A stretch of DNA of 64,000 bases, taken from Nematopogon swammerdamellus (lineage: Eukaryota; Arthropoda; Insecta; Lepidoptera; Adelidae). The notes beneath the pieces were generated by a model that was not told where the DNA came from, ran no database searches, and saw only the letters and a list, made by a program, of their open reading frames with translations. The stretch is from the NCBI GenBank assembly GCA_946902875.1, contig OX336348.1, forward strand, positions 18,811,741 to 18,875,740, in the 5' to 3' direction. Shown one piece after another: positions 53,955 through 64,000 of the stretch; within the stretch, counting starts at the first letter, position 1, and every line of letters begins with the position of its first letter. The translations under genes were made by a program, and so were the position numbers.

Positions 53955-55735
53955 GTCGCCCGCCTAGAGGCGATTTTCGCGGCATGGGAAAGAATTTATT
54001 TTCTCCTTCCATGATCGCGACTAGCGTCTCTACACCATACTATAGTCTATGTCTGTCTGTCGCCAACATATATTAATGCTATGGCTGCAGTACTGCTTTT
54101 CGTAGATGTGCCTCTGTTAGGGTGTTCGTTCCCTCTCCAGAAGGTCCGTAGTACCAACAACTTCTTCTAATAAGGTGTTTGTTCCCTTACCAGAATGACT
54201 GTGGCATTTTATTTTGGGTGCTAAGCAGTCCCGACCACACAACACAACATATGGGCATTCGTCCTAGTATAGTCAGGTTAGACTCATCAGAAGCTCAAAA
54301 TAAAATTACTAAACACTCAATACCCTGTTTCATGCCATAGAAAGATTTCCCACCAGCTCAGGAAACCTGTAGTCTTACCCCTCGCTGGTAGGGCGGATCA
54401 GTACTTCTCTCCAGGAAGAGCGCACAACATACCTTGCCACCTCCGGTTTAGACACGCCGCACATTCCAACACCTTAACCTTTCTAGTTATAGACAGGAAA
54501 ACTGGGAAATTATTACTGAGAAAATTTTAAATTGACTTTGCTTCTTCCGAATCACAACCTTTGCTAACTAACTCACCCGTTGACAAATGGATGGGCCCAG
54601 TCTGATTGTACACGACTCTACTTTAATCTCATCCAACATAGCTCCGGTCAATGGTTCAAATTGCTATGTTCTATCACTTTCCATAGACCGGAAAATGTCA
54701 CCACTAACTTTAAACGCTCCTTTTTGCTTAGTGTAGAACGCCCTCGGTATATGATAACATTTTCCCTCCCGAGTGAGAACAAATTAAGGTCTCGATGGAA
54801 TGTAAAGTTCTGCACTATGGCTTTGTTCACCTCACATTTTTCAAGTCCCATTCGTGTGTTCAACACACTGAGTTTACGTTCACATTCTTTTCGGAGCAAT
54901 GTATGGGAAATGCAATAAAAATCGAAACCAAAGTGTCCTGATTCATTGTAAAAGTCCCTTCAGGTCAGAGCTCTGCTCTCATTAAAAGGGAGTTTCACTA
55001 CCGAGTACAGACACTATAATACCCAATGGTTTACTCGCGTATTTCTGTATTTACACAACCATCCAAACCCAGCATCTACCAACAAGTCTATTCTAAGTCT
55101 TAAAACCTTTTGTTCATAATTATCAATAACTCAACTCCCCCACGCCGAACAGGATTTTATTCCTATTTGTCCGTAGCGGGTATTATTCGTTAGAGCTTTC
55201 TATTTCCTAGCTATATATATGCTATAGTCTCTACTGTTTCCGTCCTTTAATTAACCCCAGAATAATACTAAGAATCTATATCTACAATTGTACCTCCTAA
55301 CTCGTCCTTACTTCCGGACACCATATTTTCACTCGCCAACCTACACACGATCCGCGGCTACGTTCGACGCCCCAACTACCAATTTTACTTCATTACCCGA
55401 CTATGGCAGAGCCAAAAAGGAGGGTAATGTGGTTGGCAGTCTATGTGGCTGGGTATGTACGGATGTTCCACCCTAACTGCTAAACTACTCATTCGATTTT
55501 GATGATCGTGGTGTCAATCGATTTGTTATGATGGTCCCCTTGTCATAGGGTACCAAATTTTTCCATAAATTAAAAATGGCGGCCGTGGGACCCCATATTG
55601 TCACACTTTAAAAAAATATTTTCTTCAAACCCCACCGAGTGGGGTATCATGGTCAAGAGCTTCTAAAGGCGATTTCAAAAATATAAGACACTTTATGGTT
55701 TAAACCAAAATGAATGAAATAAAAAATTATAAGCC
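53955..55735. other. Non-coding sequence, nothing recognised
   Basis: 1.8 kb with no domain-bearing ORF. An open frame of 112 codons (54580-54918) and its antisense partner show no family signature. Could be interior of the adjacent LTR element, but there is no primer-binding or coding evidence. Confidence 0.5.
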
Positions 55736-55830
55736 CAACCGTGGTTCGGATTCCACGTAAAACTGTAGGTCCCTTCAGATTCAGATTCAGATATTTATTT
55801 TGCCACATTTATTATTCCCTTCTTACCTTA
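55736..55830 (+). mobile_element. SINE fragment split by a LINE tail
   Basis: CCGTGGTTCGGATTCCACG and CTGTAGGTCCCTTC match 21327-21365 of the SINE. They are interrupted by AGATTCAGATTCAGATATTT...TTTGCCACATTTATTA, a short minus-strand LINE 3' tail. The SINE then resumes TTCCCTTCTTACCTTA. Confidence 0.6.
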
Positions 55831-56072
55831 TAGGATAGGATAGGATAGGATAGGATAGGATAGGATAGGATAGGATAGGATAGGATAGGATAGGATAGGA
55901 TAGGATAGGATAGGATAGGATAGGATAGGACAGGATAGGATAGGATAGGATAGGATAGGATAGGATAGGATAGGATAGGATAGGATAGGATAGGATAGGA
56001 TAGGATAGGATAGGATAGGATAGGATAGGATAGGATAGGATAGGATAGGATAGGATAGGATAGGATAGGATA
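55831..56072. repeat. (TAGGA)n pentanucleotide repeat, about 48 units
   Basis: Almost pure TAGGA repeats with one CAGGA variant near 55930. Probably the tail of a minus-strand LINE continuing at 56073. Confidence 0.95.
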
Positions 56073-56140
56073 AAAAGTTTAAAAGTTCAAAAAGTTTATT
56101 ATATATTTTGCATTACAATGTAAAAGCAATAGCTATCGCC
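56073..56140 (-). repeat. LINE 3'-end fragment
   Basis: AAAGTTCAAAAAGTTTATTA then TATTTTGCATTACAATG, the same style as 35948-36053. Confidence 0.45.
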
Positions 56141-56533
56141 CAAACTGGCCTTGCGGCTGCTTCATGAGCCACTAATTTATTCCTACTTACATTGTTGTTA
56201 CGGCTTACATTGTTTATACAAAGATTTATACATTACTAAAATGAATGTTTGTTAAACTATCTACTAGCACAAAAAGTCGTCTATGCACATTAATAAACAC
56301 AACACTAAACCGTCATTTATACATGAAATTTAACAACTCTCTGAGTACGCTCACTTTCATGAATATCTTCACATCACAAATATCGAATTGCTGTTGCTAG
56401 GTCCATTTGTCGGCGACCGTCAAAGAATGGCAGATCACCACAGATCAGGCACTAGGCACTTCTTCCCATTCCCTCTCTTTCCTAATATGTATATGTAGAC
56501 ACGTGTGACACTATATGTAGGTATATGTATTTG

Positions 56534-56536
<3 letters not shown>
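56141..56536. other. Non-coding spacer
   Basis: AT-rich; no gene or element recognised. Confidence 0.4.
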
Positions 56537-56592
<56 letters not shown>

Positions 56593-56619
56593 GTATATAT
56601 ATATATTTTATATATATAT
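56537..56619. repeat. TA microsatellite at the R4-like element 3' end
   Basis: Mostly pure TA repeat, directly next to the 3' end of the following minus-strand LINE. Confidence 0.95.
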
Positions 56620-59106
56620 AATTTTATTCTTCCGGATTTTTTCGGAGTCGTCGGCGATTGTACTCGCCGGTCTGCCACCCGTCCTCGCTCGAGTGCCTCC
56701 CAAGATAGAAGACGGGCCCACCGATCAGTCTTGAGTTACATAATATTATTGTCTTCACTGTCCGGAGGTAGATTTCCACTCAGAAATTTGGTCATTATTT
56801 TTGTGGTTTCAATTGCAGCCTGTTGTTGGAGTATTTCTAATTTTATACCAGCGTCTAAATTTTTTATGTGTTTCTCTGTTGATTTATTTATAATTCCTGT
56901 AGTGCCTATAACTATTGGGACGATTTCGACTCTTGTATTCCACAATCTTTGGACCTCAATTTTTAGTGCGTAGTATTTAGTAAGTTTTTCATTTTCCTTC
57001 CTAGTGAGGTTATAGTCGGATGGCACTGTGACATCGATAAGGTAAGTTCTGTTTTTATTTTTGTCTACATATATGAGGTCTGGTCGGTTGTTAGGTAACG
57101 CATAATCAGTGGTGACAGCAATTTCCCATATTAGTTTAAATTCTTCATTTTCCACCACATGTGGTTCATTTAACGGGCATTTCCACCAAAATTTTGTTGT
57201 TTCGGACTTGTGTTTCTTGAGTAAATTCCAATAAACGTATTTGACTAATTGATTATGTCTCTTTAGATATAGTGGCTGTACTAATATTTTACATCCTGAG
57301 ATGATATGCCTGACTGTTTCATCCTTTTCGTGACATAATCGGCATCGTCCATCTGTATCAAGTTTTAAAATATCACGTTCAAACTGTTTTGTTCTGACCG
57401 ATTGTTCTTGTATTACAAAAATTTTAGATTCCATTTGGGGAGTAGTAGGTTGTTTTTTTTGCCAAGAGAAAGATTTTTCAGTATCCGTATTTGGGTGCAT
57501 TAGTACCTCTCTCACAATTTGACCATGTAGTGGCTTTTCTTTCCAATTTTCTTTGGATTGTTCAGTCTGTTTTTTGTGGATTAAGATTTCATCTTCCGTG
57601 GGTTGTTCGATATTAAGTTTTTGTCTAAATTTTTTACCTTGTGATATTATGCTATATAGGCCTTTTTCCTTATCATGATCAACAATTACTTTTAGGACAT
57701 TGTCATTTTTGTCATCTAGATATTTTTCCATTTTAATAGTTAATTTTATATATAGATTTTCTATGTTTAGTAGGCCTCTTCCTCCTTCATTGACTGGTAG
57801 ATATAGTCTTTCTGTGTTAGATTTTTGTTGGTGCATGTTATATATGTTTAGGAGTTTCCTTGTTTTTCTGTCAATTTTTTTAAAGTCATCCATAGTATAA
57901 TTTATTACATTGAAAGTATATATAAGAACCGGTGTTGCGTATGTATTTATGGCCTTTATAATATTTCTTGAGTTTAATGTAGATTGAATGATTTTTCTTA
58001 CTCTTCTTATGTATTCATTTTTCTTTTCTTCTATTATTTGTTTGTGGTTGATTTCCCCATTTTCATCAATGCCAAGATATTTGTATTTTTTGTTATTTAA
58101 GGCTTCGAATTTGTTTCCATCAAGCAGTATATGGTCTTCACCTTCAGCGTTTATTCTTTTACTACCTTTTATTTCTAGTACTTTACATTTTTCTAACCCA
58201 AATTCCATTCCAATTTGTTTGGAGTATATTTCTACGGTATCTATTAGATTTGATAGCTGATATTTATTTGCAGCGTATAGTTTTATATCATCCATGTAGA
58301 GGAGGTGATTAATTATTTGGCCACTTCTTAAAATATATCCGGTTTTTTCATATTCACTCAGTAATTTTGATAATGGATTAAGACATAGACAAAATAGTAA
58401 AGGGGACAGAGAATCTCCTTGAAATATTCCTCGTTTTATAATTATTGGCTTTGTTGTAATTCTTGAGTCAGTGCTTATTGTATTCATAATCACTTGCCAT
58501 GTTTTCATAACTTTTGATATACAATTTGTAATTACGTTAGGGCATTTATATAGTTTGAGGATGAGAATAATCCATTTATGTGGTACCGAATCATATGCTT
58601 TTTTGTAATCTATCCACGCCATGTTTAGGTTTTTCTTGTATGTGTTTGTATCTTCTAAGATAGATTTATTGACAATTAAATGGTCTTTGCAACCTCTCGC
58701 GCCCCATTTACAACCTCTTTGGTAAGGAGTCATTATATCATTGGCATTACAATGTTTGTATATTTCTACATATAGGATATATGTAAATAATTTGTAAGTG
58801 GTTGGTAAGCATGCGATCGGCCTCCAATTTTTTGGATCATTTGTATTCGGATTTTTTGGGATTAAAGTGACCACACCTGTTGTAAGCCACGGTTCTATCT
58901 GTTCTTCGTCATTAAGAATTTTGTTAAAGTAATGCAGTATGTATGGATGTGCACTGGTAAAATATTTGAGGTAATAGTTTTGTAATTTGTCTATTCCGGG
59001 GGTCTTCCAGTTTTTTAGATTTCTTATTGCATGTTTAAATGCTATATCATTTATTGCATTAAAATTGTTATTCTGGATTATTGGATTATTGATTATATAT
59101 ATATAT
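56620..59106 (-). mobile_element. R4/Dong-like LINE, 5'-truncated, copy 1
   Basis: The 3' UTR (56620-56735: TTCTTCCGG...GGAGTCGTCGGCGAT, TACTCGCCGGTCTGCC) is followed by an uninterrupted ORF to about 59100. The element lies between TA repeats on both sides. Related copies: 60905-61999 and the 3' fragment 59107-59160. Confidence 0.85.
56736..59100 (-). CDS. R4/Dong-like RT plus restriction-like endonuclease
   Basis: Single open frame of about 785 codons, 5'-truncated (no ATG start visible; the frame runs into TA repeats at 59100). RT motifs: KTPGIDKLQNYYLKY, LIPKNPN...NWRPIACL, MAWIDYKKAYDSVPHKW, KRGIFQGDSLSPLLF, LLYMDDIKLY (catalytic YMDD). The C-terminal part has a CCHC finger (CRLCHEKDETVRHIISGC) and a restriction-like endonuclease: RPDLIYVDKNKNRTYLIDV, the PD...D-x pattern used by site-directed LINEs to cut their target. 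Ends PPDSEDNNIM. Expected role: target-primed reverse transcription. Confidence 0.9.
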
Positions 59107-59181
59107 AACTTTATCCTTCCGCATTTTCCGGAGTCGTCGGCGATACACCCCGGAGTAGTCGGCGATACTTAGATATACATA
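59107..59181 (-). mobile_element. R4/Dong-like 3' UTR fragment
   Basis: AACTTTATCCTTCCGCATTT and GGAGTCGTCGGCGATACACC match 60910-60955. Only the last tens of bases of an element remain. Confidence 0.65.
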
Positions 59182-59254
59182 TGATGGATTCGGCTGGCCG
59201 CCGTCGTCAGAATTATCCATGGCAGCTATCTTCTCATGGGCGTATCGCAGGTAA

Positions 59255-59511
59255 TGTTAGGTCGCAAGAAAGTAAATCACCAAACTCGTAATACAGAATG
59301 TAATTCTTATTGAAAAAAGGTACTTCACACACAATACAAGGTAGGCACAAATCTCAGAGGGTAGGTAATACGGAACGCGAGTGATTTCTACGTCCGTGCG
59401 CTGCGACCGCCACCAATGTCACTGTAGGACTGCCGCCTCGCCGCTGCGCCGCCGTAGACTCCACCCAGCACCGCTACGTGGCGCTTGCGTTCCAATCCGA
59501 GTGATCCGACA
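59255..59511 (-). repeat. Small LTR element, LTR copy 1
   Basis: Appears identical to 60619-60875. Confidence 0.8.
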
Positions 59512-60200
59512 CGGCCATCCTGCCAGCACACGTCCTCGTGTGTAGCTGCACCTAAAACAAAAGACTCACGAGAGAACCTGTTCCACTCGGCCATTCCTGA
59601 CCATCTATCCACCTCATAATAGGACTTCTAAATAGAGTAGCAGAATTAAGTAGAGCCATGTACCATCGCCGCCACTTGCATCAATGCAAAAATCACACAA
59701 CTGAAACTTTGGAGCTTCCCGCTCACTACCCGAGTAAGCAGCCCTCTAACGCGCCACGGCTCTCACAGCCGACCAGCAATCGCATTGCTGCTTCGCTTAT
59801 CCATCTCGTGGATCGCGACTCTTTCATATGCCTATCCATCGCATGGATCGCACTTATTACCGCTGGTAGAGTCCTTACTCGAGTTTCCACCAAAACTTTA
59901 CTCAAATTCCATAACCAAAAATCTATTCACTGGCATCATCAACATCATCAAACTCGGCTGGTACATGCCCTACTGGCATCTTTCTTAACTTATCATGACG
60001 TCACTTTGCAAACACTTGTCGGGCAAAACATGAAATAAAATTTCAAGAGGGTAGTTATTAATCGTTACACAACATAAAACCTGCTCTGTGCTGAACACCT
60101 GAGTTTGACCAATGCCCGTCATCGTACTCAATTAGGATGCAAAACTTTCTTTGACTAACATTCAGCGCCAGAATCATAAGTAACCAGAATCAAATCACCG

Positions 60201-60584
60201 TTATGTTCCATCACGCCCGAAGGTAGTTGCACGACGCAGGTCTCCACGCGCCGCTCGCCTTGCCCAGCGCCGCCGGCGCCGCCGCCGCCACCGCCAGTAC
60301 AAGTTGTTCGCCATGTGGTGGATTTTCAGCGAAGCACAAATCCGCGGTCGCGCACCAAGATCTTGCGTCCATATCCGTCTTGTCGGGGTCGAACTCCGGC
60401 AAGCGTCCTTGGTAGCTCCGCTGGGGCACTTGCAGTGCAGGGATTCGATCAGCGCGCGCATGTTCGTGTTTTGTTTCTCGAACATGGCACGCCAATTACC
60501 GCTTTCTTTGTCTTCATTTCGACCCAACATTGATCCCACTTCGGATGATGGATTCGGCTGGCCGCCGTCGTCAGAATTATCCAT
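60201..60584 (-). pseudogene. gag-like fragment of the small LTR element
   Basis: Starts at ATG 60584 with MDNSDDGGQPNPS and NWRAMFEKQNTNMRALIES. After a frameshift near 60400-60430 it continues LPEFDPDKTDMDARSWCA and FAENPPHGEQLVLA in another frame. Resembles the N-terminal gag region of copia- or gypsy-type insect elements, family uncertain. The remaining interior (59512-60200) has no recognised domain. Confidence 0.55.
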
Positions 60585-60618
60585 GGCAGCTATCTTCTCA
60601 TGGGCGTATCGCAGGTAA

Positions 60619-60874
60619 TGTTAGGTCGCAAGAAAGTAAATCACCAAACTCGTAATACAGAATGTAATTCTTATTGAAAAAAGGTACTTCACACACAATA
60701 CAAGGTAGGCACAAATCTCAGAGGGTAGGTAATACGGAACGCGAGTGATTTCTACGTCCGTGCGCTGCGACCGCCACCAATGTCACTGTAGGACTGCCGC
60801 CTCGCCGCTGCGCCGCCGTAGACTCCACCCAGCACCGCTACGTGGCGCTTGCGTTCCAATCCGAGTGATCCGAC

Positions 60875-60875
<1 letters not shown>
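60619..60875 (-). repeat. Small LTR element, LTR copy 2
   Basis: Appears identical to 59255-59511. On the minus strand it is followed by TTACCTGCGATACGCCCATG leading to the gag start. Confidence 0.8.

Positions 60876-60904
<29 letters not shown>
60876..60904. repeat. ATACAT/TA microsatellite
   Basis: Short ATACAT then TATATA repeat at the 3' boundary of the second R4-like copy. Confidence 0.8.
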
Positions 60905-60905
<1 letters not shown>

Positions 60906-61995
60906 TATATACATAACTTTATCCTTCCGCATTTTCCGGAGTCGTCGGCGATACACCATTTGTACTCGCCGGTCTGCCACCCGTCCTCGCTCGAGTGCCT
61001 CCCAAGATAGAAGACGGGCCCACCGATCAATCTTGAGTTATATTATATATTATTATCTATTGATCATCACTGTCAGGTGGTAAAATTCCAGTTAGAAATT
61101 TCGTAATTATTTTTGTAGTTTCAATTGCAGCCTGTTGTTGGAGTATTTCTAATTTTATACCAGCGTCTAAAGTTTTTATATGTTTCTCTGCAGTTTTATT
61201 TATTATTCCAGTAGTGCCAATAACTATTGGGACAATTTCGACTCTTGTATTCCACAATCTTTGGACCTCAATTTTTAGTGCGTAGTATTTAGTGAGTTTT
61301 TCATTTTCCTTCCTAGTGAGGTTATAATCGGACGGTACTGTGATATCGATAAGGTAAGTTCTGTTTTTATTTTTGTCTACATATATAAGGTCTGGTCGAT
61401 TGTTAGGTAACGCATAATCTGTGGTGACAGCAATCTCCCATATTAGTTTAAATTCTTCATTTTCCACCACATGAGGTTCATTTAACGGGCATTTCCACCA
61501 AAATTTAGTTGTTTCGAACTTGTGTTTCTTGAGTAAATTCCAGTAAACGTATTTGACTAGTTGATTATGTCTTTTTAGGTATAGTGGCTGTACTAATATT
61601 TTGCATCCTGAGATAATATGCCTGACTGTTTCATCTTTTTCATGACATAATCGGCATCGTCCGTCTGTATCAAGTTTTAAAATATCTCGTTCAAACTGTT
61701 TTGTTCTAACCGATTGTTCTTGTATTACAAAGATTTTAGATTCCATTTGGGGAGATGTAGGTTGTTTTTTTTGCCACGAAAAAGATTTTTCAATATCTGT
61801 ATTTGGGTTCATTAGTACCTCTCTCACAATTTGACCATGTAATGGCTTTTCTTTCCAATTTTCTTTGGATCGTTCAGTCTGTTTTTTGTGGATTAAGATT
61901 TCATCTTCCGTGGGTAGTTCGATATTAAGTTTTTGTCTAAATTTTTTACCTTGTGAAATTATGTTATATAGGCCTTTTTCCTTATCATGATCAAC

Positions 61996-61999
<4 letters not shown>
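60905..61999 (-). mobile_element. R4/Dong-like LINE, 5'-truncated, copy 2
   Basis: 3' UTR matching copy 1 plus the C-terminal third of the ORF. The 5' end is cut at VDHDKEKG directly into a TA repeat (62000). Confidence 0.85.
61057..61999 (-). CDS. R4/Dong-like protein, C-terminal part
   Basis: Open frame matching residues after IVDHDKEKG of copy 1 at about 95 percent by eye. It retains the CCHC finger CRLCHEKDETVRHIISGC and RPDLIYVDKNKNRTYLIDI endonuclease motif. No RT core. Ends PPDSDDQ. The open frame formally continues into the TA repeat, which is not real coding sequence. Confidence 0.85.
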
Positions 62000-62082
<83 letters not shown>

Positions 62083-62110
62083 GATATGTATATAGATAGA
62101 TAGGATAGAA
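62000..62110. repeat. TA microsatellite and GATAG repeats
   Basis: Pure TA from 62000 to about 62075, then TATAGATA and GGATA-like units. Confidence 0.95.
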
Positions 62111-62125
62111 TAGGATAGGATAGAG

Positions 62126-63275
62126 TCGAGAAGGTTTATCGTATTCCTGAACGCAGCTCGGCCTTCGGCCTCGCCCATAGTTACTTACTGTCTTCGAGAA
62201 GGTTATTCGTCTTCCTGAACGCAGCTCGGCTTTCGGCCTCGCCCATAGTTACTTACTGTCTTCGAGAAGGTTATTTGTCTACCTGAACGCAGCTCGGCTT
62301 TCGGCCTCGCCCATAGTTACTTACTGCCTTCGAGAAGGTTTATCGACTTCCTGAACGCAGCTCGGCCTTCGGCCTCGCCCATAGTTACTTACTGTCTTCG
62401 AGAAGGTTTATCGTCTTCTTGAACGCAGCTCGGCCTTCGGCCTCGCCCATAGTTACTTACTGTCTTCGAGAAGGTTATTTGTCTACCTGAACGCAGCTTG
62501 GCCTTCGGCCTCGCCCATAGTTACTTACTGTCTTCGAGAAGGTTTATCGACTTCCTGAACGCAGCTCGGCCTTCGGCCTCGCCCATAGTTACTTACTGTC
62601 TTCGAGCAGGTTTATCGTCTTCCTGAACGTAGCTCGGCCTTCGGCCTCGCCCATAGTAACTTACTGTCTTCGAGAAGGTTATTCGTCTTCCTGAACGCAG
62701 CTCGGCCTTCGGCCTCGCCCATAGTTGATTACTGTCTTCGAGAAGGTTATTTGTCTACGTGAACGCAGCTCGGCTTTCGGCCTCGCCCATAGTCACTTAC
62801 TGTCTTCGAGAAGGTTTATCGACTTCCTGAACGCAGCTCGGCCTTCGGCCTCGCCCATAGTTACTTACTGTCTTCGAGCAGGTTTATCGTCTTCCTGAAC
62901 GCAACTCGGCCTTCGGCCTCGCCCATAGTAACTTACTGTCTTCGAGAAGGTTATTCGTCTTCCTGAACGCAGCTCGGCCTTCGGCCTCGCCCATAGTTAA
63001 TTACTGTCTTCGAGAAGGTTTATCGTCTTCTTGAACGAAGCTCGGCCTTCGGCCTCGCCCATAGTTACTTACTGTCTTCGAGAAGGTTATTTGTCTACCT
63101 GAACGTAGCTCGGCCTTCGGCCTCGCCCATAGTTACTTACTGTCTTCGAGAAGGTTATTCGTCTTCCTGAACGCAGCTCGGCCTTCGGCCTCGCCCATAG
63201 TTACTTACTGTCTTCGAGAAGGTTTATGGTCTTCTTGACCGCAGCTCGGCCTTCGGCCTCGCCCTCAGGTACTTA
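62126..63275. repeat. 68-bp satellite, about 17 units
   Basis: Unit: TCGAGAAGGTTTATCGTCTT, CCTGAACGCAGCTCGGCCTT, CGGCCTCGCCCATAGTTACT, TACTGTCT. Each has the self-complementary GGCCTTCGGCC, a tight hairpin. Units differ mainly at TTATCGTCTTC versus TATTTGTCTAC. Non-coding. Confidence 0.95.
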
Positions 63276-64000
63276 CTTATTCGAGAAGTTTTATTTATGT
63301 AATATTACTAAAAATAATGAAATAAAAAATAAAGTTTAAAAAACTGTAACCCGACTATGGAAAAAAGTAACTATAATAAAAAAAAACTAAAAAAAGTTTC
63401 AAAACCTTTACCATAAATAAAATAAACTAAAAAGTAAGAAACAAGATATTTGGGCGCCATGGCAGTGCTTCCCTTCGGACGTTGCTATCATCGTCTTATT
63501 GGGTAAGAGCAGTCTTTTCATTTTACTGTTTATTTAGTTTTATTGAAGTCTTCTGGCAGTTTCACATTAATAACGTTATAATTAAATTGAAATGCCGTAG
63601 TCGTGCGTTGTCAGCTATAAAAAAAAATTATCTACTTAACTTTAAATATACGAAAATACTTTTCTTTAGGTTTCCGTATGCCGTACGGTTTATATTTAAT
63701 ATTATATTTAAGCCTACGCCGTCTGTCTGTCTGTCCGTCCGTCTGTCTGTCCTACTGCTCTATCTTTGGAACCGTAATAGGTAGACAGTTGAAATTTTCA
63801 CAGAATTATGTGTTATTTACCTACTACTACTGAGTAACTCTAATGAATAAATGAAAGGTTATAGGATTATATTATTGTGGCCGATTGCTGTTGTATGAGT
63901 CGAGGCAAAATATTATCTTTACCTCCCTCCCTCATTCCCTCTTCCCCTCCATCACTCCCTCACTCCCTCACTCCCTCTCTTCCCCTTCCTCAGCATGATC
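63276..64000. other. AT-rich sequence with short repeats
   Basis: No gene recognised. GTCTGTCTGTCC repeats at 63718-63752, followed by CTTTGGAACCG, resemble the CAGA-rich dispersed repeat at 5335-5530 in reverse. CCCTCACT repeats at 63920-63990. Confidence 0.5.

Larger units (their letters stand above)
59182..60875 (-). mobile_element. Small LTR element in LTR-interior-LTR-interior arrangement
   Basis: Two 257-bp LTRs (59255-59511 and 60619-60875), TGT...ACA on the minus strand, enclose a 1.1-kb interior. Beyond the left LTR the first about 70 interior bases recur (59182-59254), including the gag start. This is the layout left by recombination between tandem copies. The interior keeps only a broken gag. 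Confidence 0.75.

Noticed and set aside
54580..54918. 112-codon ORF
   Set aside because: Antisense overlap of similar length, no domain and no splice or repeat context; most likely chance.
55831..56072. Telomeric repeat
   Set aside because: The unit is TAGGA (GGATA), not any rotation of the insect telomere unit TTAGG. It fits a LINE 3' tail.
59658..60038. 126-codon ORF
   Set aside because: Antisense to the interior of the small LTR element; no recognisable family.
61057..62178. Single 373-residue protein including a Tyr/Ile repeat N-terminus
   Set aside because: The N-terminal part is translation of the TA microsatellite; the real element sequence begins at about 61999.

Overview
The window reads as repeat-saturated lepidopteran (moth or butterfly) genomic DNA. 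The evidence is the set of insect retrotransposon families (Jockey/CR1-group LINEs with PHD-finger ORF1, R4/Dong-like LINEs next to TA repeats, BEL/Pao and Ty3-gypsy LTR elements, tRNA/5S-like SINEs, Helitron-like ends) and a twitchin/projectin-type muscle-protein exon set. I see no complete host gene, no bacterial-style operon and no rRNA or tRNA gene that I would call functional. The only host-like coding sequence is nine short exons, in three near-identical groups of three, on the + strand between 5865 and 24057.

Layout. 1-4402: a minus-strand LINE (ORF1 with PHD finger, open ORF2 running off the left edge), inserted into a minisatellite. 4403-25075: a tandem triplication (A 4403-10775, B 10776-21660, C 21661 to about 25075). 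The shared unit is about 6.4 kb: minisatellite, purine-rich tract, Helitron-like 3' end, SINE pieces, three Ig/Fn3 exons, a possible solo LTR and a GC-rich array of about 99-bp units. B gained a miniature LTR element (11897-12757) and a LINE (16457-18905). A SINE (21124-21609) sits just before C. C is rearranged after its last exon. 25076-31374: an R4-like reverse-transcriptase fragment, then a defective BEL/Pao element with 5-bp target duplication. 31375-36057: low-complexity DNA, a 43-bp-arm hairpin, the start of a LINE endonuclease, a 36-bp tandem repeat and a 5'-truncated gypsy pol. 36058-48549: a long-LTR element carrying only a broken gag-like gene, with a solo LTR of a second family inside it and a LINE with an intact 995-residue ORF inside its right LTR. 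48550-55735: a palindrome, a TG repeat, LINE fragments and a second copy of the other long LTR. 55736-62100: SINE and LINE tails, a pentanucleotide repeat, two R4/Dong-like elements and a small tandem LTR element. 62126-63275: a 68-bp satellite.

How it fits together. The exon cassette starts and ends in phase 1, so the three copies could be spliced in series, or used alternatively, to give extra Ig-Fn3 modules of a twitchin/projectin-like protein. By hand comparison, the middle exon differs between copies several times more than the neighbouring introns, and almost every exon difference changes an amino acid. The remaining content is transposon strata whose nesting gives a relative chronology. 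Exons beyond 24057 were not found, so expression of these cassettes is unproven.
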